DNA of 64,000 nt from PNAI01 sp035501735 (GTDB lineage: Bacteria; Pseudomonadota; Alphaproteobacteria; Rhizobiales; Xanthobacteraceae). The translations under genes and the position numbers were made by a program. Every line of letters starts with the position of its first letter. The stretch's first letter is position 1. Below are positions 8,370 to 16,620 of this stretch, piece after piece. The notes under the pieces are model-generated. The model was given only the letters and a program-made list of their open reading frames with translations, did no database searches and had not been told where the DNA came from. The stretch covers positions 1 through 64,000 of the forward strand of contig DATJVR010000031.1 in NCBI GenBank assembly GCA_035501735.1. Direction: 5' to 3'.

Positions 8370-9302
8370 GTGTTCGACTTCTTTGCGTATTTCCGCCCCA
8401 AGCGCCGGCCCGCTCCGCGCGGCCGGCAGGCGGGCAACGGCCGTTTCCCCGGATCCGAGTCGGGCAGGGGGACCCTCATGAGCGGCCCGGTAATCGTCAC
8501 CCGCGAAGGCGCCGCGCACGCCCAGCCTTTGCCGCGCAGCGCTCCTGCCCAGCGTTCCGCACAGCAGCGCAGCCCGCAGCAGAATTATCTTGCGGCTCAT
8601 GCGGTCGAGAAGAGCTTCGGCGGCAGCAAGGTGGTGAAAGGCGCAAGCCTTTATCTTCGCCGCGGCGAAGCGGTCGGCCTGCTCGGCCCGAACGGCGCCG
8701 GCAAGACCACCATCTTCTATATGATCACCGGCCTGATCAAAGCCGACTCCGGCCGCATCGAGCTCGACGGCCACGACGTGACCGAACTGCCCATGTATCA
8801 GCGCGCGCGGCTCGGCATCGGCTATCTTCCGCAGGAGGCCTCGATCTTTCGCGGGCTGAACGTTGAGGACAACATCCGCTCGGTCCTCGAAGTGGTGGAG
8901 CCGAACCGCCGCCGCCGCGATCACGACCTCAACGCACTGCTCGAGGAATTCAACATCGCGCGTTTGCGCAAGACACCCTCTATCGCGCTCTCCGGCGGCG
9001 AGCGCCGTCGTGTCGAGATCGCGCGCGCGCTCGCCACCCGGCCGAGCTACATGCTGCTTGACGAACCGTTCGCCGGCATCGATCCGATCGCGGTCGGCGA
9101 CCTTCAGGCCCTGGTGCGGCACCTGACCAATCGCGGCATCGGCGTGCTGATCACCGATCACAACGTGCGTGAAACGCTCGGCCTCACCGACCGCGCCTAC
9201 ATCATCTATTCGGGCGAGGTCCTGATGGAGGGCCGCACCGAGGATATCGTGAATAACCCCGATGTCCGCCGGCTGTATTTGGGTGAGGAATTCAGGCTCT
9301 AG
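8370..9302 (+). CDS. lptB: LPS export ABC transporter ATPase LptB
   Basis: LptB powers LPS extraction from the inner membrane. The ATPase core (from about residue 74) shows Walker A GPNGAGKTT, the Q-loop YLPQEASIF, signature LSGGERRRVE, Walker B YMLLDEPFAGIDP and the switch His in ITDHN; its end, YLGEEF, is family-typical. About 70 residues of low-complexity, Gln/Arg/Pro-rich sequence precede the core. The first start is GTG at 8370. ATG at 8478 (codon 37) is an alternative that removes half of the extension. Extended forms occur in related rhizobia. Confidence 0.93.
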   Translation: MFDFFAYFRPKRRPAPRGRQAGNGRFPGSESGRGTLMSGPVIVTREGAAHAQPLPRSAPAQRSAQQRSPQQNYLAAHAVEKSFGGSKVVKGASLYLRRGEAVGLLGPNGAGKTTIFYMITGLIKADSGRIELDGHDVTELPMYQRARLGIGYLPQEASIFRGLNVEDNIRSVLEVVEPNRRRRDHDLNALLEEFNIARLRKTPSIALSGGERRRVEIARALATRPSYMLLDEPFAGIDPIAVGDLQALVRHLTNRGIGVLITDHNVRETLGLTDRAYIIYSGEVLMEGRTEDIVNNPDVRRLYLGEEFRL

Positions 9303-9433
9303 CTCGGCAATGCCAGCAGGAAGCCGACGAACAGGGCCAGGAGCAGGCCGAAGAACGTAGCCAAGAAAAGGTCCAGGGAATTGCCCAAAAAGTAGCCCTC
9401 CGCGGCCTCTGCCACCCCGTTAACGACTGACAT
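9299..9433 (-). CDS. possible 44-residue membrane peptide antisense to the lptB-rpoN gap
   Basis: From an ATG at 9433 a short frame with GC-rich third codon positions encodes a Leu/Phe-rich segment of about 25 residues that would span the membrane. Its stop overlaps the lptB stop on the other strand. No Shine-Dalgarno sequence is seen before the ATG and the family is unknown, so it may be chance. Confidence 0.25.
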   Translation of the reverse strand: MSVVNGVAEAAEGYFLGNSLDLFLATFFGLLLALFVGFLLALPS

Positions 9434-9498
9434 AGCGATATGGTGTACACCGGGTCCGGAAACCGATAAGCAAGAACCGGACCAACTCACGTATACCC

Positions 9499-11034
9499 AT
9501 GGCACTGACCCCAAGACTGGAAATGCGGCAGAGCCAGGCGCTCGTGATGACGCCGCAGCTGATGCAAGCCATCAAGCTGCTGCAGCTCTCGAACCTGGAC
9601 TTGGCCGCCTATGTCGAAGGGGAGCTTGAACGCAACCCCCTGCTCGAACGGGCCGGCGAAGGCGAGCCGGGCCAGGCCGAGCCGCAACCCGAACAGTCGA
9701 ATGCCGCGCCGGATGAGGCCGCGCCGGGTGACTGGATCGGCCAGGACCTCGAAGTCAGCCGCACCGCCATGGAGGGCAAGCTCGGCACCGAGCTCGAGAA
9801 CGAATTCCCCGATGACGCGAACCAGGCGGCCCCGCGGGCGAACGCGGAAATGCCCGCGTCCTATTCGCAATGGTCCGGCGTCGGCTCGGGTGGTCACGAG
9901 GACAGCGACTACAATCTCGAAGCCTTCGTCTCGGCCGAGGTCACGCTTGCCGATCATCTCGCCGAGCAGCTTGTGCTGGCGATTTCCGATCCGGCCCGGC
10001 GGATGATCGGCCAGTACCTGATCGATCTCGTCGATGAAGCGGGCTACATCGTCGGCGATCTGGCGACCGTCGGCGAAAAACTTGGCGCCACGCAAGCCGA
10101 AGTCGAATCGGTGCTCGCGATCCTGCAGACCTTCGACCCGCCGGGCGTCTGCGCCCGCACCCTCACCGAATGTCTCGCCATCCAGCTCAAAGAGCAGGAT
10201 CGCTTCGATCCTGCCATGGCGGCTCTCGTCGAGCATCTTGATCTCTTGGCCAAGCGCGAACTTGGCGCGCTGCGCAAAATCTGCGGCGTCGGCGAAGAAG
10301 ACCTGACCGATATGATCGCCGAAATTCGCAATCTGAACCCCAAGCCCGGCCTCGCCTTCGGCTCGACCATGGTGCAGCCGATCGTGCCCGACGTGTTCGT
10401 GCGCTCGGGCCCCAACGGCAGCTACACCGTCGAGCTCAATTCCGACACGCTGCCGAAAGTGCTGGTGAACCAGGCCTACTACGCGAACGTGTCGAAATCC
10501 GCCGTCAACGATAAGGAAAAATCCTATCTCGCCGAGTCGCTGCAGTCAGCCACCTGGCTGATTCGCGCGCTCGATCAGCGCGCCAAGACGATTCTCAAAG
10601 TGGCAACCGAAATCGTGCGCCAGCAGGATGCCTTCTTCGCCTATGGCGTGCGCCATTTGCGCCCGCTTAATCTCAAGACCATCGCCGACGCCATCAGCAT
10701 GCATGAGTCGACCGTTTCGCGCGTCACCGCCAACAAATACATGGCGACCAGCCGCGGCATATTCGAGCTGAAATATTTCTTCACCTCCGCGATCGCCGCC
10801 GCCGACGGTGGCGAGGCCCATTCGGCCGAAGCCGTACGCCATCACATCAAGCAATTGATCGACACCGAAAACCCGCGCCATGTTTTGTCCGACGACACGA
10901 TCGTGGAAAAACTGCGTTCGGCCGGCATCGACATCGCGCGCCGCACCGTCGCCAAATATCGCGAGGCCATGCGCATTCCATCGTCGGTCCAGCGACGCCG
11001 GGACAAGCAGAACGAAGGCGCGGCCGCGTCTTGA
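9499..11034 (+). CDS. rpoN: RNA polymerase sigma-54 factor RpoN
   Basis: RpoN directs RNA polymerase to -24/-12 promoters and needs enhancer-binding activators. The 511-residue protein has the Gln/Leu-rich activator-interacting region I (residues 1-~50), an acidic linker, the core-binding domain, the helix-turn-helix region, and the diagnostic RpoN box ARRTVAKYRE near the C-terminus. It follows lptB and precedes hpf and ptsN, the classical proteobacterial order. The linker (about residues 50-140) is long and acidic, as in other alphaproteobacteria. Confidence 0.97.
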   Translation: MALTPRLEMRQSQALVMTPQLMQAIKLLQLSNLDLAAYVEGELERNPLLERAGEGEPGQAEPQPEQSNAAPDEAAPGDWIGQDLEVSRTAMEGKLGTELENEFPDDANQAAPRANAEMPASYSQWSGVGSGGHEDSDYNLEAFVSAEVTLADHLAEQLVLAISDPARRMIGQYLIDLVDEAGYIVGDLATVGEKLGATQAEVESVLAILQTFDPPGVCARTLTECLAIQLKEQDRFDPAMAALVEHLDLLAKRELGALRKICGVGEEDLTDMIAEIRNLNPKPGLAFGSTMVQPIVPDVFVRSGPNGSYTVELNSDTLPKVLVNQAYYANVSKSAVNDKEKSYLAESLQSATWLIRALDQRAKTILKVATEIVRQQDAFFAYGVRHLRPLNLKTIADAISMHESTVSRVTANKYMATSRGIFELKYFFTSAIAAADGGEAHSAEAVRHHIKQLIDTENPRHVLSDDTIVEKLRSAGIDIARRTVAKYREAMRIPSSVQRRRDKQNEGAAAS

Positions 11035-11106
11035 CGCTCCAAGACGCGGTTCATAACTGAAAATAAAGCCGGGTGTGATGCAATTTCAGCATTTCCGGAG
11101 GACGTC

Positions 11107-11700
11107 ATGTCGTTTCGCGTGTCGGGAAAGAACATTCAGGTCGGCGAAGCATTGCGGGAACGGATCAGCGCACGGGTTGCCGAGGCCATGGGAAAATTTT
11201 TCGACGGCGGATATTCCGGTCACGCCACCATCGGCAAGGATGGTTTTGGCTTCCGCACCGAATGCGCGTTGCATCTTGATTCGGGGATCACGCTGCATGC
11301 CGACGGTCAGGCCGCCGATCCTTATGACAGCGCCGATCAGGCCGCGATTCGCATGGAGAAGCGTCTGCGCCGCTACCACGGACGGCTCAAGGCGCACATG
11401 CGCAACAGCAACCACAAAGCTGCTGACTCCGCCATCTCGGCGCCAAGCTACGTCATCGCAGCGCCCGGGCACGAGAGCGACGAGGAGATCACCGATTTCA
11501 ATCCTGTCATCATCGCCGAGGCCACGACCGCCCTCAGGAGGCTGTCGGTGAGCGAGGCCGTGATGGAACTCGATCTGACCGGCGCCCCGGTCGTGATCTT
11601 TCGCCATGCCGGGCATGGCCGCATTAATCTAGTTTACCGGCGCGCCGACGGTCACGTTGGCTGGATCGATCCGCCGGCGGTTTCCACCGAACACCATTGA
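11107..11700 (+). CDS. hpf: long-form ribosome hibernation promoting factor
   Basis: A 197-residue protein with the N-terminal YfiA/HPF beta-alpha fold (1-~100), which sits in the mRNA/tRNA channel of the 30S subunit, and a C-terminal dimerisation domain (about 135-190, ending LVYRRADGHVGWI), which pairs ribosomes into 100S particles in stationary phase. The two-domain length is that of long HPF. A GGAGG lies just before the ATG. It stands between rpoN and ptsN, as in many proteobacteria. Confidence 0.93.
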   Translation: MSFRVSGKNIQVGEALRERISARVAEAMGKFFDGGYSGHATIGKDGFGFRTECALHLDSGITLHADGQAADPYDSADQAAIRMEKRLRRYHGRLKAHMRNSNHKAADSAISAPSYVIAAPGHESDEEITDFNPVIIAEATTALRRLSVSEAVMELDLTGAPVVIFRHAGHGRINLVYRRADGHVGWIDPPAVSTEHH

Positions 11701-11776
11701 CGGTTGGGCGGAGCGCCCCTATGTTCCGCGGCCTTCCGACCATGTTGAGTTGATTTTCCGACCCCTGGACGGTCCC

Positions 11777-12238
11777 ATGCCGCTTACCGATCTCGTCGTG
11801 CCGAACGCGGTCATTCCCGCGTTGAAGGTCAACGGCAAGAAGCAGGCGATCCAGGAGCTCGCCGCCAAGGCAGCCGCGCTCACCGGGCTGAGCGAACGCG
11901 AGATTCTCGAGATCCTGCTTCAGCGCGAAAAGCTCGGCTCGACCGGCGTCGGCAACGGCGTCGCCATTCCGCATGGCAAGCTCGCCAAGCTCAACAAGCT
12001 GTTTGGCCTGTTCGCGCGTCTCGAGCGGCCGATCGATTTCGAAGCGCTCGACAACCAGCCGGTCGATCTGATCTTTCTTCTGCTCGCGCCGGAAGGCGCC
12101 GGCGCCGATCACTTGAAGGCGCTCGCGCGCGTCGCGCGGATTTTGCGCGATCCGGACATAGCCCAGAAGCTCCGCGAGTCGCGCGACGCCGAAGCGCTCT
12201 ACGCCGTGCTCGCCCTTACGCCGGCTAGCGCGGCTTGA
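11777..12238 (+). CDS. ptsN: nitrogen-PTS enzyme IIA (PtsN, EIIANtr)
   Basis: A 153-residue regulatory phosphocarrier that receives phosphate from the PTSNtr chain and controls potassium, nitrogen and carbon functions. The phosphorylated His is in VAIPHGK (H66), and the whole protein matches a single EIIA mannitol/Ntr domain. The frame is open from 11657, but the ATG at 11777 starts immediately before the conserved N-terminal segment and gives the usual length. Confidence 0.93.
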   Translation: MPLTDLVVPNAVIPALKVNGKKQAIQELAAKAAALTGLSEREILEILLQREKLGSTGVGNGVAIPHGKLAKLNKLFGLFARLERPIDFEALDNQPVDLIFLLLAPEGAGADHLKALARVARILRDPDIAQKLRESRDAEALYAVLALTPASAA

Positions 12239-12246
12239 ACCAACCC

Positions 12247-12272
12247 CGCAGGCCGGCGTATGCCGGCTTGCG
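12247..12272. terminator. hairpin between convergent ptsN and DUF1150 genes
   Basis: An 11-bp stem with one G-U pair (core GCCGGC-GTAT-GCCGGC, 12252-12267, extended by CGCAG/TTGCG) lies nine bases after ptsN. There is no strong T-run, so termination would be inefficient or factor-assisted. It faces both genes. Confidence 0.45.
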
Positions 12273-12355
12273 CATCCTTGATTTCAGGAAAATCCTTCAG
12301 GCGAGAGCGCGTCGCGCTCGTCGAGGCATGCTGCGCGGACGTTTCGCGCAAAGGC

Positions 12356-12631
12356 TCAGTGCACGCTCACCGTTTCGAGCGAATGCGTGAGCGCATTGGC
12401 GACCGCAGCCTCGCGGCTATCGGTGACCAGGATCGGCGTGCCGTCCGCGGCATGCAGCGCGAACAGACGAATTCCGGGCTGCATCTCCGGCGCCTCGGGG
12501 TAGAGACTGTGCACGTCCTCCGAACGGATCGGCTTGACGTACGCGATCTTGCCGCCGCCGAGCACGGCGAAGGCCTGTGTTGACATCATCGGATGTCCAT
12601 TCTCCAGTTGGTACTTCACTTCGTTCTTCAT
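12356..12631 (-). CDS. DUF1150 family protein
   Basis: A 91-residue protein of the DUF1150 family of alphaproteobacteria, whose function is unknown. Its centre (FAVLGGGKIAYVKPI, then LFALHAADGTPI) is the conserved part. The ATG at 12631 has AAAGGAG about 10 bases upstream, so the longer frame from 12763 is rejected. It lies 52 bases behind the hsp20 gene on the same strand; this pairing recurs in rhizobia, so it is probably made with Hsp20 under heat-shock control. Confidence 0.85.
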   Translation of the reverse strand: MKNEVKYQLENGHPMMSTQAFAVLGGGKIAYVKPIRSEDVHSLYPEAPEMQPGIRLFALHAADGTPILVTDSREAAVANALTHSLETVSVH

Positions 12632-12683
12632 GGCTCTCGACTCCTTTCCTACTTTCTCGGTCGAGACCGATTTGCACACGACG

Positions 12684-13109
12684 CTACTCGTGTTCCGTGA
12701 TATTGACCGTCCGGACCATCCGCGTCTGTTCAGGACGCGCAAGGTCGACGGACAGCAGTCCATTCCTTAGATCGGCTCCCAACACCGCCATGCCGTCGGC
12801 CAGCACGAACGTGCGTTGGAACTGCCGTGCCGCAATGCCGCGGTGAAGAAACTGCCGGCTTTTGTCCTCCTGCTGACGCCCGCGGATGACGAGTTCCTTC
12901 TCTTCAACCGTGACGTCGAGCTGATCGAGCGTAAATCCCGCAACCGCGAGCGTGATGCGCATGCGCTCGGGGTTCTTGTCGTCGCGGGGAATGCGTTCGA
13001 TGTTGTACGGAGGATAGCCGTCGGCCGCCTTGGCAACGCGATCGAGCACGCGCTCGATTTCATCGAAGCCGATAAGGAACGGACTGGATAACGACGGAAC
13101 TCGCGACAT
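12684..13109 (-). CDS. small heat shock protein Hsp20 (IbpA-like)
   Basis: A 141-residue ATP-independent chaperone with an alpha-crystallin domain at about 35-125 (PYNIERIPRDD, VTVEEKELVIRG, FLHRGIAARQFQRTF) and an ISL-type hydrophobic beta-9 strand LLSVDLA. The rhizobial class-A signature GIAARQF is present. The ATG at 13109 is preferred over the frame start at 13160 because it opens the known N-terminus (MSRVPSL) and is preceded by GAGGG. A sigma-32 promoter lies about 85 bases upstream. Confidence 0.93.
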   Translation of the reverse strand: MSRVPSLSSPFLIGFDEIERVLDRVAKAADGYPPYNIERIPRDDKNPERMRITLAVAGFTLDQLDVTVEEKELVIRGRQQEDKSRQFLHRGIAARQFQRTFVLADGMAVLGADLRNGLLSVDLARPEQTRMVRTVNITEHE

Positions 13110-13188
13110 CTCAAAGCCCTCATTCAAGCGACTTTGACCGGGACCCGTAAGGCATCCCAATCGTCGGCAAACTGTCGCCGGCGATCAC
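13110..13188 (-). promoter_or_regulatory. candidate ROSE-like RNA thermometer in the hsp20 leader
   Basis: The predicted transcript has a leader of about 79 bases. Just before the start codon it contains UCGCU followed by UGAA and the ribosome site UGAGGGC. ROSE elements of rhizobial small heat-shock genes have U(U/C)GCU placed to pair with the Shine-Dalgarno. Length and motif fit. The full fold was not computed, and pairing here depends on two G-U pairs. Confidence 0.4.
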
Positions 13189-13194
13189 CATCCA

Positions 13195-13223
13195 ATATGG
13201 GGGCTGGAAGTTAAGCTTTCAAG
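13195..13223 (-). promoter_or_regulatory. sigma-32 (RpoH) heat-shock promoter of hsp20
   Basis: On the minus strand CTTGAAA (13223-13217) is followed after 14 bases by CCCCATAT (13202-13195). This equals the sigma-32 consensus CTTGAAA - 13 to 15 bases - CCCCATnT. It faces hsp20 and would start transcription near 13188. Confidence 0.85.
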
Positions 13224-13315
13224 AATTGCGCTAAGATTGAAATAAAATGGATACCATGGGCATCCAATAACGACATATAAACTCTCGTTCCGACGCTTCA
13301 ACCATTGCGCACGCC

Positions 13316-14407
13316 ATGAAATCAGCCCCGAAATTGACCGTCCGCGGCCTTAGCAGCACAGCCGTAGAGCTGCCAATGACGGTTCCACTTGGAACCAGTC
13401 GCGGCGTCATTTCCAAGGCGTCTTTCCTGCTGATCGATGTGCTCACCGAGGAGGGCATCACCGGCCGCAGTTATTTGTTCTGCTACGTGCGTGATGCCGC
13501 CAAGGCGATCACGATCTTCCTCGCGGAAGTTTTGCGTGTGACCAAGGGCGAACGCGTCGCGCCCGTCGATCTCTGGAGCAAGCTGTCGAAGCGTTTCACC
13601 CTGATCGGCGTGCAGGGCATCGTCCGCATGGCGATGTCCGGCTTCGACGCGGCGTGCTGGGACGCGCTCGCCCAGGCTGCCGGTATGCCGCTGTCGAGGC
13701 TTCTGGGCGCCAGCCGCGACCGCGTGCCGGCCTACAATTCCTGCGGCCTCGGCTTGATGCCGCTCAAGGCGCTCGCCGACGAGGCCGCACGGCTTGCCAA
13801 GGGCTTTCGCGCAGTAAAACTCCGCCTCGGCTATCCCACGCTGAAGGAGGATCTCGCCGCGCTGCATGCGGTGCGCAGACGGATCGGCGAGGACATCGCC
13901 ATCATGGTCGACTACAACCAGGCGCTTTCCGTGGCGCAGGCGATGGAGCGCGGCCAGGCGCTCGATCAGGAAGGCATCTACTGGCTGGAGGAGCCGATCC
14001 GCCACGACGACTACGCCGGCAACGCCAAACTCGCCCGCGCCTTGAAAACGCCAGTCCAGATTGGCGAGAATTTTTCCGAGAGCACGTCCATGGCCGCCGC
14101 CATCGCGGCCGGCGCGCTCGACTACGCCATGCCCGATCTCGAACGCATCGGCGGCGTCACCGGCTTCCAGCGCGCCACCGCGCTTGCCGCCTCACACGGC
14201 ATCGAAATGTCGTCGCATCTGTTTCCCGAAGTGAGCGCGCATGCGCTGGCGGCGACGCCCACGTGCCATTGGCTCGAATGGGTCGACTGGGCCGAGAAGG
14301 TTTTGCAGGACCCGCTGAAGATCGTCGACGGCCACGCCGTCGTTCCCGACCGTCCCGGCAACGGCATGGTGTGGAACAACAAGGCAGTCGAGCGGTATCG
14401 CTTTTAG
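13316..14407 (+). CDS. mandelate racemase-like enolase superfamily enzyme
   Basis: A 363-residue enzyme with the N-terminal capping domain and C-terminal beta-barrel of the muconate lactonising/mandelate racemase group. Against Pseudomonas mandelate racemase the key residues keep a constant offset of +4: K168, D199, N201, E225, E251, D274, H301 and E321 match K164, D195, N197, E221, E247, D270, H297 and E317. The one exception is residue 170, Arg instead of the S-specific base Lys166. It should bind Mg2+ and abstract an alpha-proton, but racemase activity is uncertain. It stands alone, divergent from hsp20, near other aromatic-acid-type enzymes. Confidence 0.85.
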   Translation: MKSAPKLTVRGLSSTAVELPMTVPLGTSRGVISKASFLLIDVLTEEGITGRSYLFCYVRDAAKAITIFLAEVLRVTKGERVAPVDLWSKLSKRFTLIGVQGIVRMAMSGFDAACWDALAQAAGMPLSRLLGASRDRVPAYNSCGLGLMPLKALADEAARLAKGFRAVKLRLGYPTLKEDLAALHAVRRRIGEDIAIMVDYNQALSVAQAMERGQALDQEGIYWLEEPIRHDDYAGNAKLARALKTPVQIGENFSESTSMAAAIAAGALDYAMPDLERIGGVTGFQRATALAASHGIEMSSHLFPEVSAHALAATPTCHWLEWVDWAEKVLQDPLKIVDGHAVVPDRPGNGMVWNNKAVERYRF

Positions 14408-14469
14408 GAAGCGACCGCTGCGAGCGAAGCTATCTTTCTGCCGATCGCCGTCAGTCTGAAGCGCGAGAG

Positions 14470-14519
14470 CGGCCAGCCACCGAAAGATGACGAAGGCATA
14501 ATTGCTGATCGGCTGGCCG
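14470..14519. repeat. inverted repeat between convergent genes
   Basis: Nine-base arms CGGCCAGCC (14470-14478) and GGCTGGCCG (14511-14519) enclose 32 bases. It lies between the 3' ends of two convergent genes and may fold in RNA from both, but it has no T-run. Confidence 0.4.
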
Positions 14520-14529
14520 TGTAAGAGCC

Positions 14530-15309
14530 CTACCGCACCAGATTGCGCACTTCGTTGGTGATGAAATTGCCCACGCGCCGGCCGCGGTTGCGCACGATGC
14601 GCAAGAGGCCGGAATCGACGAAGTAGGTATGCAGGATGCTGTCGCGCGTCTTCACCTCCGGTCCGACCGGATCGGCCGAGTGCCAGGTGTTGTCGCCGAC
14701 CGCGAACGCGTAGCCGGTATTCGGCGAGAACGGCATCTTCACCACCTTCGGCATGCTGCCGTCCGGCTTCTTCTCATGGAAGATCGTGCCGATATGCTTG
14801 GTGCTGTCGTCCGGCGGCAGATAGAACTGCACCGTGATGCCCTTCCACTTGGTGTCGGTGTGCGGGGTGATTTTGTATTTCGGCACGTCGCGCGTCAGAA
14901 TCGGGATCGGGAACATGCCGATCTCGCCATAGCCCTCGCCGAACCGGCGCTTCAAGCCCGGCGCAAGCCGCCGCACGAACGCCTCTTTGACCTCCTGTGA
15001 GCACAGAGCGCGCCCGACCGTGTCCCACACTTCGCGCTTCTTCTCCGGCATGTTGCGGATATATTCCGGAAACAGGTCGATCTTCACGCGCGTCGAGGAG
15101 CCGTCGTCGAGGATATTGACGTTGTTGCGGCCGGGCAGCGCGCGATAATCGTCCGCTCCCGGCATCTCGCGCAGCATCGCGGCATAGACGTCCGGCGGGA
15201 ACACCCGGTCGAATTCCAGATGATAGAACGGCACCTCGCTCGCGCGCGCCTGTTCGATCGATTCCACCAGATATTTCGAGAGCTTTGCGGCAGCTTCGCG
15301 CCCGGCCAT
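14530..15309 (-). CDS. 2OG-Fe(II) oxygenase-like protein
   Basis: A 259-residue protein with a double-stranded beta-helix pattern: a HTD (in ITPHTDTKWKG) that fits the HxD iron ligands, a distal His in NTWHSADP, and an Arg nearby (KTRDSIL) suited to bind the 2-oxoglutarate carboxylate. The substrate is unknown. Similar uncharacterised proteins sit in sugar- or nucleotide-modification loci. An in-frame TTG at 15375 would add 22 residues, but the ATG at 15309 is more likely. It follows the amidohydrolase gene on the same strand. Confidence 0.65.
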   Translation of the reverse strand: MAGREAAAKLSKYLVESIEQARASEVPFYHLEFDRVFPPDVYAAMLREMPGADDYRALPGRNNVNILDDGSSTRVKIDLFPEYIRNMPEKKREVWDTVGRALCSQEVKEAFVRRLAPGLKRRFGEGYGEIGMFPIPILTRDVPKYKITPHTDTKWKGITVQFYLPPDDSTKHIGTIFHEKKPDGSMPKVVKMPFSPNTGYAFAVGDNTWHSADPVGPEVKTRDSILHTYFVDSGLLRIVRNRGRRVGNFITNEVRNLVR

Positions 15310-15397
15310 CGTTGCACCCAAATCAATCGCCGCGATCTTGCCGCAAGGATAATCGCTCGCATGCCGGTCGAGCAAGACCCGCGATTTACCGCGCCTG

Positions 15398-16381
15398 TTA
15401 GGCGCCCTTGAGCTTGAACAGCTTCAGCGCATTGGTGCGGCCGATCTTCAGGCGGTCGTTCTCGCTGATGGGCACGGCATCGAACCAGACCGCAGCGTGG
15501 TCGATGTTCTCGAACGGCCAGTCGGTCGAGAACATGACGCGGTCGGACCCCAAGACCATCATGGCGTTCAGAAGCGACGGAAAATTAAAATTGCCAGAGA
15601 CCGTGATGTGGAAGTTGTTCAGAAAATAGTGCCCGATTTTTTTCTTTGCGGGATAGTTGTGTCGGTTCGGAATCCAGGCGTTGGTATTGTCGACGCGCCA
15701 GATGCCGAACGGCAGATTCTCGCCCATGTGGCCGAGAATGATCTGCAGCTTCGGATATTGATCGAACAGCCCGGAGCCCATCAACCTGAGCGCGTGCACC
15801 GCGGTCTCCTGCCCGAACGCCCAGGTCGGCCCCAACAGCCACTCATGACCCTTGTAGATGCGCGAGTCCTGCGGTAGCGGATTGCGTGGATGCAGGTAGA
15901 ACGGCACGTCGAGCTTCTCCGCCGTCTGCCAGAACGGCCAGTATTGCTTCTCGTCCAGATACGCGGTCGTGTTCGCATCGCCGATCTGCGAGAATCCGTT
16001 CACCAGCGCGCCGACCATGCCGAGGTCCTTGACGCAGCGCTGCAATTCTTTCGCGGCAAGCTCGGGATCCTGCATCGGCAGCGCGGCCAGCGCCTGGAAC
16101 CGGTCGGGACGCTTGCGCACATTCTCGGCCAGATAGTCGTTGGCCTTGCGCGCGATCTCGTTGGCCTTCTTGGCGTCGGGAATCGCCTGGATGGCCGGCG
16201 CGTTCAACGACAGGATCATCATCTCCATGCCGAACTCGTCCATCAGGCGCAGACGTCGGCCGTGCAGATCGAGAACCCGCTCGCGCACCTCCTTCCAGAT
16301 GTCGTCGGGGAAGAATCCTTTCGAATCCATCACCGTGTCGTCGATGGCGAAGTGCTCTTCCAGCCCGATTTTGCCCTTCAT
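15398..16381 (-). CDS. amidohydrolase-family decarboxylase, gamma-resorcylate decarboxylase-like
   Basis: A 327-residue TIM-barrel enzyme of the ACMSD/amidohydrolase group. It begins with the metal-binding EEH motif (residues 8-10) and has the LHPRNPLPQDSR loop, the LGHMGE strand and the STDWPFEN strand whose Asp is catalytic. Length and these motifs closely follow 2,6-dihydroxybenzoate (gamma-resorcylate) decarboxylases, which remove CO2 reversibly from gamma-resorcylate to give resorcinol using a divalent metal. The hydroxyquinol-path genes that would confirm resorcinol catabolism are not in the window. Close relatives act on other hydroxybenzoates. Confidence 0.82.
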   Translation of the reverse strand: MKGKIGLEEHFAIDDTVMDSKGFFPDDIWKEVRERVLDLHGRRLRLMDEFGMEMMILSLNAPAIQAIPDAKKANEIARKANDYLAENVRKRPDRFQALAALPMQDPELAAKELQRCVKDLGMVGALVNGFSQIGDANTTAYLDEKQYWPFWQTAEKLDVPFYLHPRNPLPQDSRIYKGHEWLLGPTWAFGQETAVHALRLMGSGLFDQYPKLQIILGHMGENLPFGIWRVDNTNAWIPNRHNYPAKKKIGHYFLNNFHITVSGNFNFPSLLNAMMVLGSDRVMFSTDWPFENIDHAAVWFDAVPISENDRLKIGRTNALKLFKLKGA

Positions 16382-16491
16382 GAAACTCTCCCCGAATTTG
16401 GCGCGATACTATTCAGGTCCCGCCGAAAAACGAAAGCCGCCAGCAAGGCGGCTTGTTTTCATGTCCAGGGCGCCTCCGCCTTGGCGAAAGC

Positions 16492-16567
16492 TGGTGGAGC
16501 CAGGGGGAGTCGAACCCCCGACCTCGTGAATGCCATTCACGCGCTCTCCCAACTGAGCTATGGCCCC
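16492..16567 (-). tRNA. tRNA-Ala (anticodon GGC)
   Basis: On the minus strand GGGGCCA (16567-16561) pairs with TGGCTCC (one G-U pair), and an ACCA end is encoded. The anticodon stem CGTGA/TCACG holds the loop ATGGCAT, so the anticodon is GGC. The T-loop GTTCGACTC is normal. Total length is 76 bases. Confidence 0.97.
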
Positions 16568-16620
16568 GAATTCTCTCCACGCGGCCGGCAACCGCCCCGA
16601 CATCATATGTGGAATTGGGT

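Noticed and set aside
7743..9161. 472-codon minus-strand frame across lptA and lptB
   Set aside because: It runs opposite to two well-identified genes and shows no protein motif.
12417..12763. Longer frames over DUF1150 (starts at 12677 or 12763)
   Set aside because: The ATG at 12631 has a good ribosome site and opens the conserved protein; the rest overlaps hsp20 or is another frame.
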